Notes under the pieces: model-generated
The model's input: the letters and a program-made list of their open reading frames with translations, nothing else
What the model was told of the DNA's origin: nothing
The model's database searches: none
Translations under genes and position numbers: made by a program
Assembly: GCA_949987705.1 (NCBI GenBank)
Contig: OX465281.1
Span: forward strand, 156,068,393-156,132,392
DNA: 64,000 nucleotides
Source of the DNA: Thereva unica
Taxonomy: Eukaryota > Arthropoda > Insecta > Diptera > Therevidae
Direction: 5' to 3'
Shown here: positions 1 to 9,500 of the stretch, piece after piece
How positions within the stretch are numbered: position 1 is the first letter of the stretch
How the letters are laid out: the number at the start of each line of letters is the position of its first letter

Positions 1-1093
1 AGGCTTCTGGGTATGACATGGGGTCTTACACCACAAATGATGTACTGGATGTACAATACGATCGTTAAACCTGTTGTCACTTATGCTGCTATAGTTTGGT
101 GGCCCAAGACTAAACAGGTTACGTCGATCCTCAAGTGCAGCAAGCTGCAACGGCTTGCTTGCCTCTCCATTACCGGAGCTATGCGGACCTGCCCCACAGC
201 TGCAATGGAAGCAATCATTGCATTGACCCCTTTGCATCTCTTCATATGGAAATCCGCCGCCATAAGTGCTTTGAGAGTTCAGATCTCATCCAACTCATCC
301 AACTCCTTAAAAATATCCCAAGCATTTCCATCTGCCGCGTATCCGACCATATGGTTAGTCAACTGCGGTTCCAAAGGAAATTCAAAGCAATTATCCCGGA
401 TCGCTCTGAGTGGGAGGAAATTCTTCTTCCTAGGGATCCAAACAAGGCACTCTCAACGTGGAAGTTTTCTTCCAAAATAGTAGCAGGGTGTTTTGACGTA
501 CTCCAGAGCCTGACCAGAAGAAACGAGGTCTCGCTCTGCTGGGTCCCCGGACACTGGGGTATCGAGGGAAATGAGGCTGCAGACAGCCTCGCGAGGGAGG
601 GGTCTGAGACGTTGTTCCAGGGCCCAGAACCCTTCTGTGGCATCTCTTGGTCCACCTCCAAGTCCTTGATAGAAGAGTGGATTAAGAAAATAGACCTAGC
701 CTATTGGGAGTCAGTCCCAGGTCTTAGACAGGCTAAAGGACCTAAGGCTGCTGGTGGGCTATCTCACTGGCCATGTAGGACTGCGATACCACCTCCACAA
801 CCTAGGACTGTATCAAGAGACAGAATGCCGACTCTGCTTGGAAGGCGATGAAACTTCCACACATATTCTTTGTGAATGTCCTGCTCTGATCTGGCTTAGA
901 AGAAGAACGTTTATCAGAGAGTTCTTGAGCCCTGCCCAAGTCCGGTCTTCATCAACTAAAGACCTTCTTGCCTTCATTCGGAAGACCGATAGTCTGTTCC
1001 GCTAGTGGGGTACGTACACAATAGGCCTAACTTGGCCGCAGTGTTCACCATATGGGTTGCCCCCCTCATTCCTTATAATAATAATAATAATAG
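1..1093 (+). mobile_element. LOA/I-group non-LTR retrotransposon, 3' part (copy A)
   Basis: This is the 3' end of an RNase H-bearing non-LTR element that enters from outside the window. It ends in a (TAA)n tail at about 1076-1093. It is a sister of the copy ending at 54811: the end of the RT, the RNase H motif and the 3' UTR can be followed in both. Copy A has lost about 200 bases of the RNase H region near 425-455. Its tail abuts an antisense Gypsy fragment, so one was inserted next to or into the other. The TAA tail is typical of I-group elements, and the DANAHH endonuclease motif of copy B fits LOA, so I leave the clade as LOA/I. Confidence 0.85.
13..1005 (+). pseudogene. Non-LTR ORF2 remnant: RT tail, RNase H, C-terminal zinc motif
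   Basis: Three overlapping frames (13-480, 135-851, 754-1005) together encode the end of a LOA/I-group ORF2. The first carries the thumb-side motif IVKPVVTYAAIVWW. The second carries the RNase H end WVPGHWGIEGNEAADSLA. The last carries a Cys/His cluster CRLCLEGDETSTHILCEC, as found downstream of RNase H in this group. Frameshifts between the pieces and the loss of most of the RNase H core show that it is dead. The reverse transcriptase core (YADD) would lie upstream, outside the window. Confidence 0.85.
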
Positions 1094-2314
1094 TTCTACC
1101 CGTGAGCCGTTGTTCTTGTAGAGACTTCAACTCTGTGTCACCTTGTTGAGCCTGAGCCAGTGTAGACAGGTCGAAGATAACCGAGTCGATGTTGTCGGTT
1201 GCTAAGGAGAGTGACAAGTAGTCTGCGACAACGTTTTGTTTACCCGCCACATGTCTGATGTCTGTGGTAAACTGAGAGATTAGACCCCACATGTCTGGTC
1301 TGCCGAGGGGATCGTTCGGTCTTTGTGTGAAGGGCGCGAACCAGTGGTTGTGATCAGTATAGACCACGAAATTGCGTCCTTCAACGAAGTAACGGAAGTG
1401 TTTGATCGCTGCATAGATTGAGAGAAGTTCGCGTTCGAATGCAGAATACTTCCGTTCTGTTGGTGACAGCTTTTTGGAATAAAAAGCTAGAGGTTGCCAC
1501 CGATGACCGTTGAATTGTTCCAAAACGCCTCCGATTGCATAATCAGAGGCGTCAGTCGTTAGACTGTATTTGCATCCTCGATTGGATGGTTCAGCAGAGT
1601 TGCTTCAGCCATCGAGGTTTTCACCTTGAGAAATGCCGCCTGACATTCTGCTGGCCAATCAAAAACTTTATTGGCACGTGAGCGGTTGAGAAGGTCTCTC
1701 AAATGCTCGTTTATAGGCACCAACTGTTCAGCCAATTTTGAGATAAATCGGTGATAGAAATTCACCATTCCCAAAAACTTCTGGATCGATTTGACAGAAG
1801 TTGGAGGTGCGAGATCAACGATTGCCTGAATCCGATCGGAGGATGGAAGTATTCCATCCTTTGTGATGCGGTGGCTTAGAAACTTAATCTCTGTTGCACC
1901 AAAAACGCATTTCTCTAGCTTAATGGTTAAACCGAAGCTATCGAGGCGTTTAAAGAGCTCTTCAAGGTGAACGATATGTTCGTCCTCGGTTTTACTGGCG
2001 ATAAGTATACCGTCCAAGTATACATAAACGAAGTTGAGATCTCTCGGAACTTCATTTAGGAACCTTTGAAAGGTTTGTGCTGCATTCCGTAAGCCGAATG
2101 GCATACGTGTAAACTCATATAGGCCGAATGGCGTAATGAGTGCAGTCTTATGCACGTCTTCTGGGGCGATTGGTATGTGATCATATGCACGTACCAAGTC
2201 AACCTTCGAAAAAATTGTGCAGCCGTGAAGATTCACGGAGAAATTCTGTATATGCGGGATCGGATATCTATCCGGCACAGTGACAGCATTAAGGCGACGG
2301 TAGTCGCCGCATGG
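1094..2314 (-). pseudogene. Gypsy (CsRn1-like) pol fragment: reverse transcriptase and RNase H
   Basis: Read on the minus strand, this encodes Ty3/Gypsy RT (2278-1559: [44 protein letters not shown]) and RNase H (1523-1094: FYSKKLSPTERKYSAFEREL). The catalytic box that should read YxDD is YLDG (residues 87-90 of the RT frame), so one catalytic aspartate is lost. The RNase H TDH motif is followed by abnormal sequence. The N-terminal side of the RT (CGDYRRLNA) stops at 2303-2314, and the same element resumes at 15205 after the RTE insertion. The 3' side is cut by the LOA tail at 1093. Confidence 0.9.
2303..2314. repeat. Target-site duplication of RTE-1, left copy
   Basis: GTCGCCGCATGG occurs here and again at 15205-15216. 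The two copies flank the RTE-1 element. Removing the insertion joins the two halves of the Gypsy RT coding sequence at CGDYRRLNA. Confidence 0.9.
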
Positions 2315-2452
2315 GGGGGCAAAACCGTACCGTCACCTCCTCGCTGGTGCCTCCTGGAAAACCAACCGACGACGGACGTACCCAGTGCCCGGGGGTATAG
2401 CTAGGCCACCGTATCCGATGGGGTATAATTCACGGATCCGGTCCTCCTGGTA

Positions 2453-4435
2453 GTGGGGTTGGGTGTTGGGCTAACTACCGGACCCTGTAAAAACACATCA
2501 GTTAAGAAACCCGATGCAAAGCCTCGGAACGGACGGGAAAAACGGCAACGACTACGGCAACAGCACCTGGAAATGATTTTCGGAACATGGAATACGCGAA
2601 GTATGTACAGAACTGCAGCAGTTAAGTCACTATTAGACGAAGTGAGCAGATATAAAATAAAATTACTCGCGTTACAAGAGATCAGATGGATAGGAGACGG
2701 GACAATGGACCTTGGCAACTACAGGATATTCTACAGCTGCGGAAGGCAACATCACTTAGGAGTAGGCTTCGCAGTACACAAATCAATTATAGATAATGTG
2801 ATAGAGTTCAAGCGAATCAGTGAGCGATTATGTTCAATACGACTCCGAACGAAGTTCTTTACCCTCTCAATCATAAACGTACACGCGGAGACGGAGGAGA
2901 AAGCGGACACGACAAAGGACACTTTCTATTATAAGCTTGAGCACGCATATGATACGGCCCCTTCCAATGACATCAAGATGGTGATAGGAGACCTCAACGC
3001 CAAAATTGGAAGAGAGAACTGGCACAGACCGACCATTGGAAAGGAACGTCTTCACGAAACATCAAACGATAATGGACAACGTGTTATCGATTTCACAATG
3101 AGTAAAAATATGATCGTCAGCTCAACATATTTCCCAAGAAAGGACATTCACAAATACACATGACAATCTCCCAGCGAAAGATACTGCAATCTAGTAGACC
3201 ATATTCTAATAGACAGAAGGTCAGCTTCCAGTATCCTGCTAGTAAGAACCTGAAAATTGTGAATCTGACCACTTTCTAGTTAAAGCTAGATTCAGATGTC
3301 GGCTGTCTACTCAAGAAAGAAGAAACAGCAAACAAAAGAAATTCGACGTCGATCGCCTCCAAGAACAGCTCGTGTTGGAGAGATATCAGGAAACTCTAGC
3401 AGAAAGGATAGGTATAAATAATGAAGATACAGTCGAGGGAAAATGGATGAGATTGAAGACGGTACTGACAGATGTCACGAAGGAAACTGTAGGGTATAAA
3501 CGCACAGCCAGAGCCAGTGACTGGTACGACGAGGAATGCAAAGCAGCTATAGAGGCCAGAAATAAAAATAGGAGAATATACATAGAGAGACCGACGAGGA
3601 GTAAGAAATTGAAATACGAGGAAACAAGAAGAACCGCAAAAAACATCTGCAGGAAGAAGAAAAGGCAATTCCTCAACAATCACATCCTGAGAGCAGAGGA
3701 AAACTTTGCCCAAAACAAAACACGGGAAGCATACAGGGAAGTAAACTTCTTCAAGAAAGGCTTCAAACCCTCCTCCGGTATATGCAGAACAAAAGAAGGC
3801 ACTATAGTCACAGGCAGCGAAGATGTAATGAAAAGATGGAAGGAATTTTTTAGCGAGCTGCTGAACGCAAACGAGAGCATCAGACATGTACCAGAACCCC
3901 GTCTACAACATAACGATGACACCAGAGAAACAAATGTACCCACTCTGGAAGAAGTACAAAGTGCCATACGATTATTAAAAAAACAATAAATCTCCAGGAA
4001 TTGATAACATCCCAGCAGAGTTGATCAAACAAGGAGTCGAATCGCTCTCAGCAGCTATACACGAATTACTATGCTGCATATGGAGGAATGAAAAAATGCC
4101 TGAAGAATGGGAGCAAAGCATTATCTGCCCAATACACAAGAAAGGGGACAGATTCAACTGTGAAAACTATAGAGGAATATCTCTTTTAAGCACAGTATAT
4201 AAAATAATGACCAATATAATTAAGACCAGACTGGAACCTTACGCAGAAGCTGCAATAAGTGAATACCAAGCTGAATTCAGAAGAAATAGGTCAACAATGG
4301 ATCAACTTTTTACAATAAGGCAAATCCTCCGAAAGTGCTGGGAATACAACATTGACGTGTATCAACTTTTCATCGACTTTAAACAAGCATACGACAGCAT
4401 CGACACGGAGCAAATGTATGCAACAATGCTGGACC
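2453..4435 (+). pseudogene. RTE-1 endonuclease and N-terminal half of reverse transcriptase
   Basis: Frame 2453-3163 encodes an EEP-type endonuclease (FGTWNTRSMYRT, LLALQEIRW, INVHAETEEK, VIGDLNAKIGRE, NDNGQRVIDF). A TGA at about 3163 interrupts it before LVDHILIDRR. Frame 3372-3989 covers the linker. A one-base slip near 3985 separates it from 4021-4435, which carries RT motifs (PAELIKQG, GDRFNCENYRGISLLS, FIDFKQAYDSI). The coding sequence is cut at 4435 by the BEL-1 LTR and resumes at 14167. At least one nonsense change and two frameshifts make it inactive. Confidence 0.88.
4431..4435. repeat. BEL-1 target-site duplication, left copy
   Basis: GGACC stands directly before the LTR start and again at 14162-14166 directly after the second LTR. 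Five bases is a usual length for BEL/Pao integration. Confidence 0.93.
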
Positions 4436-5826
4436 TGTTCAGCACAGATAATCAAAAAACAAATAAGAAAAATAACTAGAATAAAAAAAAAATAGACAAC
4501 TAAATACTGAAAAATAAATTAATGTATTTAAAGATAAAAAACTAAATACTACATAAAGACAAGACAATTAAAAACATACATTCTAAATAAATATAAATAA
4601 ATAACTGAATTAAGAACTACAAATACTTAAATATAAACAAATAACTTAAATTAAGAACTATAATTACTTAAATATAAAACAAATATACATAAATACAAAC
4701 GAAGAACTTAAATAAATTAACATTATGAACTAAAATATACTATTAGAAATAAGCTAAATTGATGAGGAATCTGCAATAAAAAAAACCATTAATAATTATG
4801 AAAAAAACATGAGCAAGATACATAAATACTCACCTGAACTTTAAAACCTAAAAGAAATTACAAATCATTATTAAATACCTGTACCTGAAATTGAATAAAT
4901 AATATTAACAGGGAACTGTATGAATTTATATTAATATGAGTTATCCTTTGCCCATATAAACATAAAAACTCAAGGGCGATGAGCCCCAAAGTAGAACATA
5001 AAAATTACACATAAAACAACAACAACAAATGTCAATTCTTAAAATACGTAAAAAAGAGGACAAATAACATAAATAAACCACATCACATGCAACATATTGA
5101 TACAAAAACGAACAAAGAACACATAGTCCACCTTATGTTGCACATAACGAGGCAAAACATAGGCAAAACTTATGTTATAAGAACATAAACAAACATAACC
5201 CGATTTTTTCGTGTTTATAAAATATAACAAAGATAACACGAACTTACACAAAGTTTTTGCACCACCACCTAACACAACCACTGGTTATTCACAAAAACAC
5301 AAAACGCGTCCCTGAATTTACGCAATTCAGGTGAATGCCGCGAAATTAATGACCGCGATTTCGCGAAAGTGTCCATTTCGCGTAAACGTCAAACTTCACC
5401 GACAGACATGATATTACATATCAAATCGATGTAGAATTTGACGTAGATTGTAATGGTGGTACTAGAATGGCGAGATTTTAACCGAATTAAAAGTTATGAA
5501 AATAAATAAATTTTCCCATATGAATAATAAGAGAGAGCGAGAGGTAAAAAGAAGGAGGAAATGAAAGAGAAAGCGATATTTTCGAAAAAATGGACGATGC
5601 GATTTCCCATAGCCATTTTGTACTAAAAATAATTTTGATACTAAAAACAAAATAACAAAATATAAAAAAATGTAAATAATGGAGAATTTATTGATAAAAA
5701 ATGAATGAAAAATAAAGAATAATTTTTTAAAAAGTGAATTATGCCAGTAGAAGGCATATATATAAAAATTACATGAAGATTATGAAATTATACAAAATGA
5801 CGGTGTAGTACTTCCGCCAAAAGAGT

Positions 5827-5857
5827 TATATAAACAGCGCCTTTACAAGGCTCAGCC
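5827..5857 (+). promoter_or_regulatory. Core promoter in BEL-1 5' LTR
   Basis: TATATAAA at 5827-5834 is followed about 26 bases later by an initiator-like GCTCAGCC (A at about 5854). This spacing fits an RNA polymerase II start. The same sequence at +7672 lies in the 3' LTR and could drive outward transcription. Confidence 0.6.
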
Positions 5858-6336
5858 TCTCTCTTGTTCCAGCTTCAGACACGCGATCATGGTATGCATT
5901 TAGTGCCAACGTGATCTCAGGTGCTCTAGAAAACAATACAGATAGTAAGAAAGCACTAAATGCCAATTGGGCCATGAGTGTTTTTTAACATCTGCAACAG
6001 ATATCTAAAATTTTTAATTAATAATTTCCAACAAACAGATAGTAGTGAAACAGGAGATTCCGTCACGGTTATACCTGTTTCTATATCATCTGCAACTTTA
6101 AGGTACAGTACGTGCATCGAGTTCGGTATACCAGAAACGTTAAGGAAATTCATGCCCAAGAGGTCATACGGATTTTTGTATACGTTTTCTGGTTGCTGGC
6201 TGACGACGTCTGCATAATTTCTAATCCACTACAAGCGCGTGAGACCACGTTGGAGCAGTTTTTTTTTCCCAATACATTTATATTTTCTTAAAATTATTAT
6301 ACGTTTTATTGTCGTTTTAACACATATTTTTAATGA

Positions 6337-6342
6337 AATAAA
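6337..6342 (+). terminator. Polyadenylation signal AATAAA in BEL-1 LTR
   Basis: AATAAA lies about 480 bases downstream of the predicted start in the 5' LTR. The 3' LTR copy at 14009-14014 would be the functional one. Confidence 0.55.
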
Positions 6343-6491
6343 GACAAGCTTGATACACTAACTGGCACGTTTTATCATTTTTACTACCCATCCAAAGTGG
6401 AATATTTTTATTTCAGCATTAACACGGTGGGTATTAATTACGAACGATTAATTGTTCTGTTTGAGCAATTGAAGGTCCGTGATTAAACATT

Positions 6492-6509
6492 TGGAGGTTC
6501 CACCGAGAT
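6492..6509 (+). promoter_or_regulatory. Primer binding site, tRNA-Gln
   Basis: TGGAGGTTCCACCGAGAT begins two bases after the 5' LTR. It is complementary to the last 18 bases of insect tRNA-Gln including CCA (acceptor GGTTCCA...TGGAACCT). The match to the tRNA is from memory of tRNA-Gln sequences. Confidence 0.85.
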
Positions 6510-6578
6510 ATACGTGTACGGCGTGCTCAAGCTTGTTTTTAGTTCATTTCGGGTACTAATTTCCTACGTGCCGGTAAA

Positions 6579-9500
6579 ATGACTTCGCTACAGCAATTAT
6601 GTAACCAGCAGCAAACCCTACAGCTCCAATTGGACAAATTCATTGAGAATTGCAAAAAAACTGCCATAGTAAAACGAACTCAGGGATTTTATGAATCAAG
6701 GATTGCGGGACTAGACAAAATTTGGACGCAGTTCCAAACAAATGATATAGCGATTAACGACGCAATTTTACAAGATTCCAACGCTAATGTGGGGGATTAT
6801 TTCGAGTCCGATAAATACAGTGACGTAGAAATTAAATACTATGAATATATGGGGGAACTGGTAGATGGGCTAAAGAGACAAACTCCAAGTACCATGTTAC
6901 CGCCTCCTGTCATACCAACTATAGTCACGACGTCGTCACAGCAAGATATCCAATTGCCAAGGATAAGTCTTCCTAAATATAATGGCAACTTTGATTTGTG
7001 GCGATCTTTTCACGATATATTTGTGTCCCTAGTCCATCACAATCGAAAATTGCAACCTGTGCAGAAGCTTCATTATCTTAAAGAATGCTTGACTGGCGAT
7101 GCTGAGGCCCTTATACGACATGTGCCAATTACAAACGATGCTTATGAACCAGCTTGGGCCAAATTACGCGAACGATACGAAAATAAAAGGATTCTAGTCA
7201 ACCACCAACTAAAAACGTTTTTGAATATGCCTAAATTGGCGACGGAAACTGCAAATGCACTTAAGGTACTCATCGACACCACTGCTGAATGTTTACAACA
7301 GCTTAAGAGTTTAGAGGTGGATACAACTTCTTGGGACGCCATATTAATTTACATCTTGGTACAAAAGTTACCTTTTGCCACGTTGAAGTTATGGGAAGAA
7401 GAGTTAGGACCATCCCAAACATTGCCGAGCCTTGCAACCTTTCGGACATTTCTAAACACAAGACTGAGAATTCTCGCGTCTATTGCGGATACTATTACCA
7501 CCAAGCCACCATCGCACGCTAGACCATCAGCCCCTCAAAGGGTGTCACACGCACATCATACCAGAAAGGCAAACTGTTGCCCAGCATGCCATGCTAAGCA
7601 CTTCGTGGCCACTTGCAAGCAGTACCATGCCATGACTCCTGAAGCAAGACGGAGGATCTTACAAACAAACGGCCACTGCTTAAATTGCCTTGCAAGCCAT
7701 CATAGCACCAAGGACTGTCCCAGCAAATATAGATGCTGGAAATGCAAACAGCGCCACCATACCACGATACATCAAGACGTTAAGCAAGAGAGCCCTGGAT
7801 CGACATCATCCAAGGAAAATTATTCACAAGGAGCAACCATCCCAAACCAGTCTCCGACATTGCAATATACTACTAACCGAAAGACTTCTGGATCATCATT
7901 ATCCAAGGAGGACTACTCACACGGGGAAATCACACCAAGTCACTCTCCGTCGTTGCATACCACCTTAAAACAAGAGAAACCTGAATCACTAGATTTCAAG
8001 GAAGATCATTTACAAGGATATGTAGCACCTAACCATTCTACGATACACGAGGAAATGCAATCCTCCACCACTACCTCCAAACCCAAGGTACAAAGTTTTT
8101 TAGCGATAAAAAACCATCAAGCCCTACTAGCTACCGCATTGGTAGTTGTACATGCAAATAAGGGCAAGAAGGAGATTTTACGATGCCTCGTTGACCCTGG
8201 CTCAGAGTCATCGTTCATAACTACAGCCGCATGCAAGCGACTAGGTGCTAAAACCAATTATACAAATATACAAATTACAGGCTTAAACACAAGTCAAGCA
8301 GGTATTGCACAGAACCAAGTGAAGTTCACATTGGAGGGAAGGACTGCAACCCCTATCCCAATCGTTGACAACTTCCTAGTGATTGATACAATTACCGACC
8401 CATTGCCCGCAAGAATACTTCGAAGACCAAAGTGGAAACACCTACAAAATCTCCAACTGGCAGACCCAACCTTTTGGAAAACCGGAGGAATCGACATGCT
8501 GCTAGGGGCAAGAATCTATACAACAATCTTGCGAGACGGCATACGACGTGGAGCTGAAATAGATCCAGTCGCTATAAATACGATATTTGGATGGATCCTA
8601 ATGGGACCAATATCTATGTTTAGCAACCAAACTACAACATGCATCGCCACAACACAAGATATTAGCCTAGAAAATCAAATCAAACGTTTTTGGGAAATAG
8701 AAGAAGTACCTACAACTACATTGCTATCGGAAGATAATAACTTATGCCAACAAATCTTCGAAACTACTCACCTAAGACTTCCCAGTGGAAGATACCAAGT
8801 TACACTTCCATTTATTAATAATACGCTTCCAGTACTTGGGACTTCAAGAACCCAAGCAGTAAAAAGATATACCACACTTCAACAACAATTTACCAAGAAA
8901 CCTCAACTAGAGGAAGAGTACCGAAAATGTTTGAACGAATACATCGAACTGGGACATATGGTTCCGGTAAGCCCTCCCAAGGACAATGAAGCCCATTACT
9001 ATATACCACACCATGCAGTTTTTAAAGATAGTACAACAACAAAATTACGTGTGGTCTTTGATGCTTCCGCCAAAACCAGTAATGGAAAATCTCTAAATGA
9101 GCAACTTTTAACTGGGCCAACACTACAGCCTAAACTCTATTCTACTTTGCTTAATTGGAGAAAGTTTAGAATAGCCATGAATGCTGACATTGAGAAAATG
9201 TACAGAATGATCGAAGTTCATCCAGATCACCAAACATATCAGCGGATTTTGTGGCAACATCCCGAATCAAAGGAACAGCAAGATTATAAATTGAAAACAG
9301 TGACTTTTGGCACAGCATGCGCTCCATTCTTAGCCATCCGCACTTTACAGCAGCTAGCTGAGGACGAGAAGGGAACCTGGCCCTTAGCGGCCGAAGCAAT
9401 CTATACTAATTTTTACGTAGACGACTTGCTAACGGGCGCAGACAACATTCAAGAAGCCAAAATACTGCAAAACGAGCTACTTAACATTACAAGTGCAGGG

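Larger units (their letters stand above)
4436..6489 (+). repeat. BEL-1 5' LTR
   Basis: The 2054-base LTR begins TGTTCAGCACAG and ends GTGATTAAACA (TG...CA). It is very AT-rich with no convincing gene; the short ORFs in it recur unchanged in the 3' LTR. It includes a TATA box at 5827, a likely start at about 5853 and an AATAAA signal at 6337-6342, which gives an approximate U3-R-U5 order. A cluster of CGCGAAAT/ATTTCGCG inverted copies lies at 5339-5382. Confidence 0.95.

Noticed and set aside
3386..3967. Minus-strand ORFs opposite the RTE-1 coding region
   Set aside because: They are shadow frames of the RTE reverse transcriptase.
5039..5281. Small ORFs in the BEL-1 LTRs (80, 62, 67, 79 aa)
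   Set aside because: All lie in the LTR, recur identically in the second LTR, and have low-complexity AT-rich composition. They do not look like genes.
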